From assembly GCA_036526135.1 (NCBI GenBank), contig DATCZA010000049.1, positions 1 to 55,905 on the forward strand: a stretch of DNA of 55,905 bases, given 5' to 3'. Below are positions 8,514 through 17,498 of the stretch, in pieces. The notes under the pieces were generated by a model. That model had not been told where the DNA came from, searched no databases, and saw only the letters and a program-made list of their open reading frames with translations. The number at the start of each line of letters is the position of its first letter. Within the stretch, counting starts at the first letter, position 1. A program made the translations under genes and the position numbers. The stretch comes from UBA2965 sp036526135. Lineage in GTDB: Bacteria > Pseudomonadota > Gammaproteobacteria > Pseudomonadales > Azotimanducaceae.

Positions 8514-9614
8514 TCACGCCCCGGTTTCGAGCTGCTCGAGCACCCTGTCACCCATCTCCCGGGTACCGATGAGCCGGAGCTTGGACGAGTCCTCGGCCTG
8601 CAGAATGTCGGCCGTCCGCCACCCGGCCGCGAGCACCGCATCCACGGCGCTCTCAATGGCCCGGGCGGCTTCCGGCGCGTCCAGGCTGTAGCGGAAGAGC
8701 ATCGCCACCGAGAGAATGGTGGCCAGGGGATTCGCCTTGTCCTGCCCCGCGATGTCGGGCGCCGTGCCATGGACGGGCTCGTAGAGCCCTCTGCCGTCGC
8801 TGCTCAGCGACGCGGAAGGCAGCATGCCCAGCGAGCCGGTCAGCATGGCGGCCACGTCTGACAGGATGTCGCCGAACATGTTGCCCGTCACCACCACGTC
8901 GAACTGCTTCGGCGCGCGGACGAGCTGCATGCCGGCGTTGTCCACGTACATGTGGCTGAGCTCCACGTCCGGATAGTCGCCGGCCACCTCGGATACGACC
9001 TCCCGCCAGAGCTGTGTGACCTCGAGCACGTTCGCCTTGTCGACCGAGCAGACTCTGCGATCCCGTTTGCGCGCCAGCTCGAAGGCCACCCGGGCGATTC
9101 GTTCGATCTCGTGCTCGGAGTAGACGTAGGTGTTGAAACCACGACGCTCGTTGTCCACCACCTCGATGCCCCGCGGCTCGCCGAAATAGATGCCGCCTGT
9201 GAGCTCCCGGATGATGAGAATGTCCAGGCCGGCAACGAGCTCGGCCCGCAGCGACGACGCCTCGGCGAGAGGGCCGAACTGTATGGCCGGGCGCAGGTTG
9301 GCGAAAAGCTCGAGCCCGGCGCGCAGGCCGAGCAGCCCCCTTTCCGGCCGCTGCAAGGTAGGCAGATCGTCCCACCTGGGCCCACCGACAGCCCCCAGCA
9401 GCACGGCCCTGGCCTCGCGGGCCTGGCGCAGCGTCTCGTCAGGCAGCGGAGAACCGGTCTCGTCGATAGCGATGCCCCCGACCAGCCCCTCCTCGAAAGC
9501 GACGCTCACGCCGAACTTCAAAGCGGCCGCGCCCATCACTGCCTGAGCAACCGGGACGATCTCTGCGCCGATCCCGTCGCCGGGCAGAACAAGAATTTTA
9601 TGATTTTCAGTCAC
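8514..9614 (-). CDS. leuB: 3-isopropylmalate dehydrogenase
   Basis: NAD-dependent oxidative decarboxylation of 3-isopropylmalate in leucine synthesis. 366 residues. The motifs LPGDGIGAEIV, RELTGGIYFGEPRG, the substrate-binding MYVDNAGMQLV, and EPVHGTAPDIAGQDKANP are all present. The start is GTG (MTENHKILVLPGDGIG) without a strong ribosome-binding site. It lies 19 bases after leuD, in an AT-richer junction. Its catalytic residues look intact. Confidence 0.96.
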   Translation of the reverse strand: MTENHKILVLPGDGIGAEIVPVAQAVMGAAALKFGVSVAFEEGLVGGIAIDETGSPLPDETLRQAREARAVLLGAVGGPRWDDLPTLQRPERGLLGLRAGLELFANLRPAIQFGPLAEASSLRAELVAGLDILIIRELTGGIYFGEPRGIEVVDNERRGFNTYVYSEHEIERIARVAFELARKRDRRVCSVDKANVLEVTQLWREVVSEVAGDYPDVELSHMYVDNAGMQLVRAPKQFDVVVTGNMFGDILSDVAAMLTGSLGMLPSASLSSDGRGLYEPVHGTAPDIAGQDKANPLATILSVAMLFRYSLDAPEAARAIESAVDAVLAAGWRTADILQAEDSSKLRLIGTREMGDRVLEQLETGA

Positions 9615-9633
9615 TTGTGAGATCTTTGCAAAA

Positions 9634-10284
9634 TCAGGTTGGATGACTCTCGAAGAGCCAGGGCATGGCCCGACGATGGCGCTCCTCGAAGGCCCGAATC
9701 GCGTCCACGTTGGCCAGGGTCATGCCGATGTCGTCTAGCCCCTCCACCAAGGCGCGTTTGCGATTCGCGTCGATGGCAAACTCGTATCGCTCCCCCATCC
9801 CGGCGATCACCTCCTGGCCCGGCAGGTCCACGGTGAGCTCAAGCGGCTCTTCTCCAGCAGAGCGAACGAACAATTCTTCAATAATTTCTTTTTCTAAAAC
9901 AATAGGAAGTAAACCATTTTTAAAGCAATTACTTAGAAAAATATCAGCAAAGCTGGGGGCGATCACGCAGCGGAACCCGTACTCCAGCAGCGCCCATACC
10001 GCGTGCTCACGACTCGAACCGCAGCCGAAGTTGGCCCGGGCCAGCAGGATTGAGCCACCCTGATATCGGGGGTCGTTGAGCACGAAAGCACGGTTGATGC
10101 GGCGCTCGTTCGGCGTGATGCCGATGTCGCCCTCGTCTTCGAAACGCCAGGCGTCGAAGAGGTTATCCCCGAAGCCCGTCCGGTGGATGGATTTGAGGAA
10201 CTGCTTGGGAATGATCTGGTCGGTGTCCACGTTGGCCCGGTCCAGCGGAACCACGATGCCCGTTACCTTATCGAACGCCTTCAC
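9634..10284 (-). CDS. leuD: 3-isopropylmalate dehydratase small subunit
   Basis: Small swivel subunit of isopropylmalate isomerase, working with LeuC. 216 residues. Family motifs NVDTDQIIPKQFL, GSILLARANFGCGSSREHA and SNCFKNGLLPIV are intact. The GTG start overlaps the leuC stop (GTGA) and has GGGAG six bases upstream. Oddity: codons for about residues 112-140 are nearly all A/T-ending, giving a segment of about 22 percent GC inside a gene otherwise above 60 percent, with frame and conserved residues kept. Confidence 0.96.
   Translation of the reverse strand: MKAFDKVTGIVVPLDRANVDTDQIIPKQFLKSIHRTGFGDNLFDAWRFEDEGDIGITPNERRINRAFVLNDPRYQGGSILLARANFGCGSSREHAVWALLEYGFRCVIAPSFADIFLSNCFKNGLLPIVLEKEIIEELFVRSAGEEPLELTVDLPGQEVIAGMGERYEFAIDANRKRALVEGLDDIGMTLANVDAIRAFEERHRRAMPWLFESHPT
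9866..9950 (-). other. AT-rich codon block inside leuD
   Basis: Counted over 9871-9950, G+C is 18 of 80. Codons from Phe112 to Val140 run TTT GCT GAT ATT TTT CTA and so on. Of 29 codons only three (TGC, TTG, TTC) end in G or C. The encoded residues include the conserved SNCFKNGLLPI motif, so the protein is not damaged. The flanking codons return at once to G/C endings. Origin is unknown: recombination with a low-GC relative, selection on the mRNA or codon speed, or an internal promoter for leuB. Confidence 0.8.
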
Positions 10285-11696
10285 AGGTACTCCCTCACGT
10301 CAACGAATCTGCCGGCGATGCCGGCCGCGGCGGCCATGGCCGGGCTCACCAGATGGGTGCGGCCTCCGTGCCCCTGGCGCCCCTCGAAGTTGCGATTCGA
10401 AGTGGAAGCGCAGTGCTCCCCGGGCAGCAGCCGATCCGGATTCATGGCGAGACACATCGAGCACCCTGGCGCGCGCCACTCGAAGCCGGCGGCCAGGAAG
10501 ACGTCGGCCAAACCTTCCGCTTCGGCCTGGGCTTTGACGAGACCGGAACCAGGCACCACCAGCGCCTGCTTGAGACTCCCGGCAACCCGCCTGCCCTTCA
10601 CCACCCGCGCCGCCGCGCGCAGGTCCTCGATGCGGGAGTTGGTGCAGGAGCCGATGAAAACCCGGTCGACGGCGATCTCTGTCATGGGCTGATCACTGCC
10701 AAGACCCATGTATTCGAGCGCGCGGCGCAACCCGTCGGATCGTTGCGGGTCGTCCACGCTGTCTGGATTCGGGGTGCTGGCGGAAATGCCGCACACCATC
10801 TCGGGCGAGGTTCCCCAGGTCACCTGGGGCTCGATCTCCGAGGCGTTCAGCTCCAGATCCCGATCGAAATGCGCTTGCGAGTCGGTTACTAGCCCTCGCC
10901 AGTATGCCTCGGCCGCATCCCAGGCCGCCCCAACGGGCGCGAACGGTCGCTCGCGCAGGTATTCCAGCGTGCGATCGTCCACGGCCACCAGGCCCGCCCT
11001 GGCACCCGCCTCGATGGACATGTTGCACAGCGTCATGCGCCCTTCCATGGTCAGGGAGCGGATTGCGGACCCCTGGTACTCGATGGTGTGTCCCGTCGCT
11101 CCCGCGGTCCCGATGCGGCCGATGATGGCCAGAACGAGGTCTTTGGCATATACGCCAACGCCAAGCTCCCCTTCAGCTGCCACCCTGAAATTAAGGGCCT
11201 TGGGCTGGACGAGGCACTGGGTCGCCAGAACGTGCTCAACATCGGAAGTCCCGATCCCCTGAGCCAGCGCGGCAAAGGCGCCATGGGTGGAGGTGTGGGA
11301 GTCTCCGCAAACGATGGTCATTCCCGGCAGGGTGGCGCCCTGCTCCGGGCCCACCACGTGGACGATACCCTGGCGCCGGTCGGTGATGTCGAACTGGGTG
11401 ATGCCGTAGCGCCGGCAGTTCGCATCCAGGGTCTCGACCTGCTCCCTGGCGATGAGGTCGGTGATGCCCTCGATGCCCAGCTCACGCCTGTCGGTGGGGA
11501 CGTTGTGATCCGGGGTCGCGAGGTTGGCGTCCAATCGCCAGGGCTTACGGCCCGCGAGAGCCAGACCTTCGAAAGCCTGAGGCGAGGTCACTTCGTGCAG
11601 CAGGTGACGGTCGATGTAGATCATGGTCTGACCGTCTTCGCGCACGCCCACCACATGAGCGTCCCATATCTTGTCGTAAAGGGTTTTTGCGGCCAC
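10281..11696 (-). CDS. leuC: 3-isopropylmalate dehydratase large subunit
   Basis: An aconitase-family enzyme with a 4Fe-4S cluster that isomerises 2- to 3-isopropylmalate. 471 residues. Substrate and cluster motifs are in order: the HLLHEVTSPQAFEGL region, CGDSHTSTHGAFAALAQGIG, the first cluster Cys in FIGSCTNSRIEDL, and the paired cysteines in GCSMCLAMNPD. The start is GTG (MAAKTLYDKIWDAHVV). It is the first gene of leuCDB-asd and faces a divergent LysR gene across a 103-base AT-rich gap, the usual setting for control by that regulator. Confidence 0.97.
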   Translation of the reverse strand: MAAKTLYDKIWDAHVVGVREDGQTMIYIDRHLLHEVTSPQAFEGLALAGRKPWRLDANLATPDHNVPTDRRELGIEGITDLIAREQVETLDANCRRYGITQFDITDRRQGIVHVVGPEQGATLPGMTIVCGDSHTSTHGAFAALAQGIGTSDVEHVLATQCLVQPKALNFRVAAEGELGVGVYAKDLVLAIIGRIGTAGATGHTIEYQGSAIRSLTMEGRMTLCNMSIEAGARAGLVAVDDRTLEYLRERPFAPVGAAWDAAEAYWRGLVTDSQAHFDRDLELNASEIEPQVTWGTSPEMVCGISASTPNPDSVDDPQRSDGLRRALEYMGLGSDQPMTEIAVDRVFIGSCTNSRIEDLRAAARVVKGRRVAGSLKQALVVPGSGLVKAQAEAEGLADVFLAAGFEWRAPGCSMCLAMNPDRLLPGEHCASTSNRNFEGRQGHGGRTHLVSPAMAAAAGIAGRFVDVREYL

Positions 11697-11799
11697 GTCG
11701 CTACGGCTAAAAAGTAGATTTGCACATCGTAGAAGCCGGCTTAGAATAAAACAAATTCATAATTTTTATACTTTTCATAATAATCTGGAATGATTTGTA
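11697..11799. promoter_or_regulatory. Divergent leuC / LysR promoter region with direct repeats
   Basis: An AT-rich gap in GC-rich surroundings that must hold both promoters. The octamer TTCATAAT occurs at 11756-11763 and 11774-11781, 18 bases apart. CTGGAATGA occurs at 11785-11793 and 11805-11813, 20 bases apart, the second copy inside the LysR start region. Repeats at about two helical turns fit LysR-type binding, but the assignment is inference. Confidence 0.5.
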
Positions 11800-12720
11800 G
11801 TGAACTGGAATGAATTGAGGGCCTTCGTTTCCGTGGCGCGGCACGCGAGCTTCTCCAAGGCAGCGGAGGAGCTGCACATCACCCAGCCCGCCGTCACGAA
11901 ACGGGTGCAGGCCCTGGAGGGCAGCCTCTCAGCGAAGCTGTTCGATCGCGTTGGCAAGCGCGTTCACCTCACAGACGCCGGCACCCGGCTTCTGCCTAGG
12001 GCCGAGCACCTGCTGCGGGAGATGAGCGATACTCAACGGCTCCTGCGCAACCTCAAGCACGAAGTCTCCGGCGTGCTGAGCCTCGCCACGTCGCACCACG
12101 TGGGTCTGCATCGGCTCGCCCCCATTCTGCGCGAGTTTACCCAGCGCTACCCGGACGTTCGCCTGGACATCCGCTTCGAGGACTCGGAAGCCGCCCACGA
12201 TCTGGTGCGGGAGGCGGAATCCGAGCTGGCGGTGGTCACGCTGGATCCCTTGGGTGACACCGAGCTGGCTTACGAGCATTTATGGCACGACCCGCTGAGC
12301 TTCGTGGTCGCCGCCGAGCACGCGCTGGCCGGCTCGAGCAAGCTCACGCTTACCGAGTTGGCGCGCCATCCGGTGATCATGCCCGGCCTGGGAACGTACA
12401 CGGGGCGAATCGTCGCAGAGGTATTCTCAGCGGCCGGGGTGCCCCTGACGCCGGCCATGTCGACAAACTATCTCGAAACCATCGGGATGCTGGTCAGCAC
12501 CGGCCTGGGCTGGAGCGTGCTGCCTGCAAGCATGATGAGCGCAGATCTGGTCTCCATCCGTACCGAGGCGCCGTCGCTGCATCGGTCGCTGGGCCTGGTA
12601 ACGCATCCGCGACGCACGCTATCCAACGCGGCTCAGGCATTTACCGCGGTCGCCCTGGAGCACCGCGATGCGATTTCCGCTAGTGCCCCCGCTCCGGATT
12701 CTGGGCTCGGTGGCGCATGA
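11800..12720 (+). CDS. LysR-family regulator, probably of leuCDB
   Basis: A DNA-binding transcription factor of 306 residues. The N-terminal winged helix is clear (LRAFVSVARHASFSKAAEEL, then TQPAVTKRVQALE); the C-terminal part is a two-lobed effector-binding domain. The start is GTG (MNWNELRAFVSV); no alternative fits the family. It is divergent from leuC. Pseudomonas has a LysR gene in the same position, so I infer control of the leu genes; the effector cannot be told. Its 3' end overlaps the convergent aroC by 41 bases. Confidence 0.85.
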   Translation: MNWNELRAFVSVARHASFSKAAEELHITQPAVTKRVQALEGSLSAKLFDRVGKRVHLTDAGTRLLPRAEHLLREMSDTQRLLRNLKHEVSGVLSLATSHHVGLHRLAPILREFTQRYPDVRLDIRFEDSEAAHDLVREAESELAVVTLDPLGDTELAYEHLWHDPLSFVVAAEHALAGSSKLTLTELARHPVIMPGLGTYTGRIVAEVFSAAGVPLTPAMSTNYLETIGMLVSTGLGWSVLPASMMSADLVSIRTEAPSLHRSLGLVTHPRRTLSNAAQAFTAVALEHRDAISASAPAPDSGLGGA

Positions 12721-13750
12721 CGTGGTCCATCAGCACCAGGGCAACCATGGCTTCCGCAATGGGCGTGGCGCGTATCCCGACGCACGGGTCGTGACGCCCT
12801 TTGGTTACCACCTCCACCTCGTTGCCGGCTTTGTCCACTGACCGTCCGGGGGTGACCAGGCTGGACGTCGGCTTGAGCGCGATCCGCGCGATGATGTCCT
12901 GACCCGAGGAGATACCGCCCAGCACGCCTCCGGCGTGGTTGCTCAGGAAACCCTCGGCCGTCATCTCGTCGCGATGCGCCGTGCCTCGCTGGCCAACCAC
13001 ATCGAAGCCGTCGCCTATCCCCACCGCCTTGACCGCGTTGATGCTCATCAGCGCCCCCGCGATCTCGGCATCGAGCTTACCGAAAACCGGCTCGCCGAGG
13101 CCCACCGGCACCAAGCTCGCCACGACCGTCACCTCCGCACCGATGGAATCACCCTCCCTGCGAAGGCCATCGATGAGCGCGGCGATGGCATCGACGGCTT
13201 CCGGATCAGCGCAGAAGAAAGGATTGTCCTCCACCACGTCCCAGCTTTTGAAGCCGACCCGAACGTCACCGATCTGCGAGAGCCGACCGCGCACCTGCAG
13301 CCCGAGCCGTTCCTTGAGATACTTCTTCGCGATGGCGCCCGCCGCGACGCGCATGGCCGTCTCCCGGGCCGATGCCCGGCCGCCACCCCGATAGTCGCGA
13401 ACGCCGTACTTTTCCTGGTAGGTCAAATCCGCGTGGGCGGGACGGAACACCTCCTTGATCGCGCCGTAGTCGGCGCTGCGCTGGTCGACGTTTTCGATCA
13501 CGAGCCCGATGGGCGTGCCCGTGGTGACGCCTTCGAAAACGCCGGAAAGGATCTTCACCTGATCGGGCTCCCGACGCTGGGTCGTGTACCTGGAACGGCC
13601 GGGGGCGCGGCGGTCGAGATCCGCCTGCAGGTCGGCTTCCGTCAGGGCGAGGCCGGGAGGGCAACCGTCCACCACAGCCCCCAGCGCTGGCCCGTGGCTT
13701 TCGCCAAAGGTCGTCACCGTGAAAAGCTGTCCAAACGTGTTCCCGGCCAT
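12680..13750 (-). CDS. aroC: Chorismate synthase
   Basis: Forms chorismate from EPSP using reduced FMN, the last step of the shikimate pathway. 356 residues. Signatures include TTFGESHGPALGAVVDGCPPG at the N-terminus, RYTTQRREPDQV, DYRGGGRASARETAMRVAAG and the C-terminal GRHDPCVGIRATPIAEAM. AGGAG lies nine bases before the ATG. It is 29 bases downstream of prmB on the same strand and converges on the LysR gene. It supplies chorismate to pathways including tryptophan synthesis at 1.4-4.1 kb. Confidence 0.97.
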   Translation of the reverse strand: MAGNTFGQLFTVTTFGESHGPALGAVVDGCPPGLALTEADLQADLDRRAPGRSRYTTQRREPDQVKILSGVFEGVTTGTPIGLVIENVDQRSADYGAIKEVFRPAHADLTYQEKYGVRDYRGGGRASARETAMRVAAGAIAKKYLKERLGLQVRGRLSQIGDVRVGFKSWDVVEDNPFFCADPEAVDAIAALIDGLRREGDSIGAEVTVVASLVPVGLGEPVFGKLDAEIAGALMSINAVKAVGIGDGFDVVGQRGTAHRDEMTAEGFLSNHAGGVLGGISSGQDIIARIALKPTSSLVTPGRSVDKAGNEVEVVTKGRHDPCVGIRATPIAEAMVALVLMDHVMRHRAQNPERGH

Positions 13751-13779
13751 CAGTCACCGCTCCTCGATAGCGAGGCGAA

Positions 13780-14631
13780 TTAGACAATACCCTCGAGAAT
13801 AAACACACCCTCCCCGCCATCCGGCAGATCGGGCCAGAGGAAGGGAATTTCCGGGTAGCGGGCCAGCAGCGCCGGCGAGCTCGCACCCACCTCGCACACG
13901 AAGACGCCGCCCGGAGCGAGGCGCTCCGGCAACGACTCCAGCAGCCGATCGACCAGGTCGAGCCCATCCGCACCGCCAGCGAGACCCTTCGCCGGCTCGT
14001 GCCGGTATTCCGGGGGAAGCGCCGCCATCTCCGCCTCGTCTACGTAGGGCGGATTGCTCACGATCAGGTCGAAGCGGGCCGGCTCCAGATCAGCGAAGAG
14101 ATCGGAGGCCACTGCCTCTACCCGAGACTCGAGCCCGTGAGCGGCAACGTTGCGTCGCGCGAGCGCGATGGCAGCCGGATCCGCATCCACCAGGGTCACC
14201 GCCGCGTCGGGAAACGCAAGGGCGCACAGGATGCCCAGGCACCCGGAACCCGTGCACATGTCCAGGACGCTGCGCGGATCACGGGTCAGCCACGGACGCA
14301 GTCGACCCTCGATGAGCTGGGCAATGGGCGAGCGCGGAATGACGATGCCGGGCTGCACCTCGAAGCGTTGCCCGTAGAAATTCACGGAGCCCACCAGGTA
14401 ACCGATCGGCACGCGATCCTCGATACGACGCCGGGCAAGGCGCGCCACCTCCGCCGCCGCCTCCGCGTCGATCTCGAAATCGGCTGCTGCCTGATCATCC
14501 GGAAGGCCGGTCACTCCCAGCACGAGAGCGACGGCCTCATCCCAGGGATTCGTGGTCCCGTGGCCGTAAACGATATCGCTGGCCGCAAACTGATCAGCAA
14601 CCTCCTCGATCGTGCCGACCAGACTGGTCAT
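13780..14631 (-). CDS. prmB: Ribosomal protein L3 N5-glutamine methyltransferase
   Basis: SAM-dependent methylation of a glutamine side chain of ribosomal protein L3. 283 residues. The N-terminal helical domain has the PrmB-type VYGHGTTNPWDEAVALVLG. The SAM-binding DMCTGSGCLGI and the catalytic SNPPY motif, followed by VDEAEMAALP, are present. The GHGT.NPWDEA signature favours PrmB over its paralogue PrmC. The ATG overlaps the stop of the DUF4892 gene (ATGA). The prmB-aroC pairing is common in gammaproteobacteria. Confidence 0.93.
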   Translation of the reverse strand: MTSLVGTIEEVADQFAASDIVYGHGTTNPWDEAVALVLGVTGLPDDQAAADFEIDAEAAAEVARLARRRIEDRVPIGYLVGSVNFYGQRFEVQPGIVIPRSPIAQLIEGRLRPWLTRDPRSVLDMCTGSGCLGILCALAFPDAAVTLVDADPAAIALARRNVAAHGLESRVEAVASDLFADLEPARFDLIVSNPPYVDEAEMAALPPEYRHEPAKGLAGGADGLDLVDRLLESLPERLAPGGVFVCEVGASSPALLARYPEIPFLWPDLPDGGEGVFILEGIV

Positions 14632-15524
14632 TGGTGATGCAGGCGGTGCGGAAGGACGAGCTCGACCCGCCGGGTCGACGTGGGCCCGCGCGGCAGCAGA
14701 GGACCCGCCCCGAACCCCACGAGCGCCGGCCCCCCGGGTCTGGCAAGCAGCTCGGCGGCGGTGCTACTGCAGGCGCTGGACGCCTCCATGAGCTGCTCGG
14801 TCGACTGCGATCCGTACAGGTGGCAGACCACGTAAACACGATGCCCGGCAAAAATCCCCAGATCCGGGGCGAGCCCGGCAAGCACGTCTCTGGACGACGG
14901 GGGAAGCGTGCCGTTCGGCAGCGGCGTCACCCCTTCGACAACGACGTAGCCGTTGCCTGCCAGCCGCTCGGTGAGGACCTGATTGACGGCCACCGCTACC
15001 GGCTGGCCAGGCCGAAAGACCTGCAGATGGGCATAGACCCGCTTGTTGCCGCGCTCGATCACGTACAGCCCGAGCAGGTGCCCGGCATGCTGCACGGCGA
15101 GATAAGACTGATTCTGGTCCGGGCCATACAGGATCGGCTGCTCGAAAATGTAGTTGGCCCAGTGGTTGCTCCGCCCACAGTCACGGCCCCCACAGGAGAA
15201 GAGCACGTCCGCTCCAAGAAGCCGCCGATAGTGGGCCGCAACTTCCGCCGCGGGCGTGCCCGGGGGGATTCGGTAGGTGACGCTCTCAAGATCCGCCTCG
15301 GCTCGGACCTTGCGTTCGGCGCGGACGTCTCGCCGCGTCTTGTCCACACGGCTGACGACGAATTCTCTCGGGAGCATCTCGGTGTCGCGCTCGTAGGCGA
15401 CGATCCAGGCGTGGGGAAACCGGGCCAGGCCCAGCGGATCCCGAGAGCCAGGCACGTCCGGCTCCGACCATGCCGCTGCGGAAAGAAAGCCCAGAACTGT
15501 GAAGAGTATGCCGCGCATGATCAT
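14628..15524 (-). CDS. DUF4892 family exported protein
   Basis: 298 residues with a signal peptide ending near AAAWSEPD, so probably periplasmic or outer-membrane associated. It resembles the DUF4892 family by SCGGRDCGRSNHWAN and the IFEQPILYGPDQNQ stretch. The last 60 residues (GFGAGPLLP, then RRVELVL) recall the end of OmpA-like domains but are too short to claim one. The paired cysteines in SCGGRDCG may form a disulfide. Function is not known. It is translationally coupled to prmB by a 4-base overlap. Confidence 0.75.
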   Translation of the reverse strand: MIMRGILFTVLGFLSAAAWSEPDVPGSRDPLGLARFPHAWIVAYERDTEMLPREFVVSRVDKTRRDVRAERKVRAEADLESVTYRIPPGTPAAEVAAHYRRLLGADVLFSCGGRDCGRSNHWANYIFEQPILYGPDQNQSYLAVQHAGHLLGLYVIERGNKRVYAHLQVFRPGQPVAVAVNQVLTERLAGNGYVVVEGVTPLPNGTLPPSSRDVLAGLAPDLGIFAGHRVYVVCHLYGSQSTEQLMEASSACSSTAAELLARPGGPALVGFGAGPLLPRGPTSTRRVELVLPHRLHHQ

Positions 15525-15560
15525 CGACCCGGACGTGCAGCGCCTTCGGCGCTGCCTATC

Positions 15561-17441
15561 CTAGCCGTTCAGAAGATCCAGCAACAATCGATTCAGCCGG
15601 CTCACGTAGGCGCCGGAGTCCTTCGGCACCGATCCCTCGGCCAGAGACGCCTGATCGAAGAGTATCCAGACGAGATCGGAGAAACGGTCCTCGTCCTGCT
15701 CTTCTAGGAGCTTCAGCACGAGGGGATGAGACGCGTTGTACTCGAAGTGAGGCTTGTCCTCCGGCATCTGCTGACCGGAGGCGGCGATGATCCGGCGCAT
15801 CTGCGGGCCCATGGCGTGCTCGTCGAGAACGATGCAGGCCGGCGACTCCGTCAGCCGCTTGGAAGACCTAACGCTCTCCACACGATCGCCCAGAACGGCC
15901 TTGATCCGCTGAGCCAGATCGTCCGTCGCCTCGGGCTTCTCCGCGGCTTCAGGTTCGCTCGCGTCGCCGGGAAGCTCGAGGCCGCCCCGGGTGATGTCCT
16001 GGAATTCCACCTCACCATATCGCGGCAATGCGGACATCAGCCACTCATCGATGCGATCGAAGAGCAGCAGCACCTCGATGCCACGCTGCTTGAATATTTC
16101 CAGGTGAGGGCTGTTACGGGCAGCCTCGTAGGAGTCGGCCACCAGGAAGTAGATCTTGTCCTGGCCTTCCACCTTGCGCTCGAGGTAGGCATCGAGCGAC
16201 ACCGACTTCGTTGCGCCGCCCTCGGCCGTGCTCGCAAATCTGAGCAGCTTGCAGAGGCTTTCCCGGTTGGCGAAATCCTCGCCGGCGCCCTCCTTGAGCA
16301 CCTCGCCAAACTCGTCCCAGAACGATTGGTATTTCTCGGGCTCGTTGGCCGCCATTGCGTCCAGCACGTTCAGCACGCGCTTGGTCAGGGCATTGCGAAT
16401 CGTCGTGACGCGATCGTCCTGCTGAAGAATTTCCCGCGACACGTTCAGGGGTAGGTCGTTGGAGTCCACCACGCCCTTGACGAAGCGCAGGTAGAGCGGA
16501 AGGAACTGCTCGGCCTCGTCCATGATGAACACCCGCTGCACGTAGAGCTTGAGCCCCCGCGGCGCTTCCCGATTCCAAAGATCGAACGGGGCGTGCTTGG
16601 GTATGTAGAGCAGGCTGGTGTACTCGAGCTTGCCCTCCACCCGGTTGTGACTCCAGCCAAGGGCATCATCGAAGTCGTGAGAAACGTGCTTGTAGAACTC
16701 CTGGTACTCGTCGTCCTCGACCTCGCTGCGCGACCGGGTCCACAGCGCCTTGGCCGAGTTGACGGTTTCGTACTCCGGGCCGGCGTCCTCTCCATCACCG
16801 ACCTTGGGCATCCGGACGGGAACCCCGATATGATCCGAGTACCGGCGGACGACGCTCTGCAGCCGGAAGGAATCGGCGAACTCCTTGGCATCTTCCTTGA
16901 GGTGAAGGGTCACGCGGGTCCCTCTCGGCACGTCAGGCGCATCCGCGACGGAGAAGTCCTCCTCGCCTTTGGAGACCCAGCGGGTTCCCTGCTCGGTGCC
17001 GGCGCCTCGGGTCAGCACCTCGACCTCGTCGGCAACGATGAAAGCGCTGTAGAAACCAACGCCGAACTGCCCGATCAGGGCCGCATCCTTCTTCTGATCT
17101 CCGCTGAGCTGAGCAAAGAACTCCGCCGTACCGGACTTGGCAATGGTGCCGAGGTGCTCGATCACCTCGTCGCGCGTCATCCCGATGCCGTTGTCGGCAA
17201 CCGTCACGGTGCCCGCGTCCTCATCAAAAGACACGGTAATGGCAAACTCGGCGTCGTCACCTGCCAGGCTGGGGTCCGAAATGGACCGGAAGCGAAGCTT
17301 GTCGATGGCGTCCGAGGCGTTGGATATGAGCTCGCGCAGAAAGATTTCCCTGTTCGAGTACAGAGAGTGAATCATCAGCTTGAGCAGTTGCTTGGCTTCC
17401 GTCTGGAAGCCGAAGGTCTCCTGGGCTGGTTGCTCAGACAT
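15561..17441 (-). CDS. htpG: Molecular chaperone HtpG (Hsp90)
   Basis: ATP-dependent cytoplasmic chaperone, 626 residues. The N-terminal GHKL ATPase motifs are present: LISNASDAIDKLRF, DNGIGMTRDEVIEHLGTIAK and GQFGVGFYSAFIVAD. The middle domain has the client/ATP-loop arginine region PLNVSREILQQD. The C-terminal dimerisation domain is complete. It stands between the DUF4892 gene and sucD with short gaps. I see no heat-shock promoter or CIRCE element in the 57 bases upstream. Confidence 0.97.
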   Translation of the reverse strand: MSEQPAQETFGFQTEAKQLLKLMIHSLYSNREIFLRELISNASDAIDKLRFRSISDPSLAGDDAEFAITVSFDEDAGTVTVADNGIGMTRDEVIEHLGTIAKSGTAEFFAQLSGDQKKDAALIGQFGVGFYSAFIVADEVEVLTRGAGTEQGTRWVSKGEEDFSVADAPDVPRGTRVTLHLKEDAKEFADSFRLQSVVRRYSDHIGVPVRMPKVGDGEDAGPEYETVNSAKALWTRSRSEVEDDEYQEFYKHVSHDFDDALGWSHNRVEGKLEYTSLLYIPKHAPFDLWNREAPRGLKLYVQRVFIMDEAEQFLPLYLRFVKGVVDSNDLPLNVSREILQQDDRVTTIRNALTKRVLNVLDAMAANEPEKYQSFWDEFGEVLKEGAGEDFANRESLCKLLRFASTAEGGATKSVSLDAYLERKVEGQDKIYFLVADSYEAARNSPHLEIFKQRGIEVLLLFDRIDEWLMSALPRYGEVEFQDITRGGLELPGDASEPEAAEKPEATDDLAQRIKAVLGDRVESVRSSKRLTESPACIVLDEHAMGPQMRRIIAASGQQMPEDKPHFEYNASHPLVLKLLEEQDEDRFSDLVWILFDQASLAEGSVPKDSGAYVSRLNRLLLDLLNG

Positions 17442-17498
17442 GGCTACCCGTCACGTGATCCCCGCGTTGGCATCTATATGGCTGCTAAAGCCGGAATT

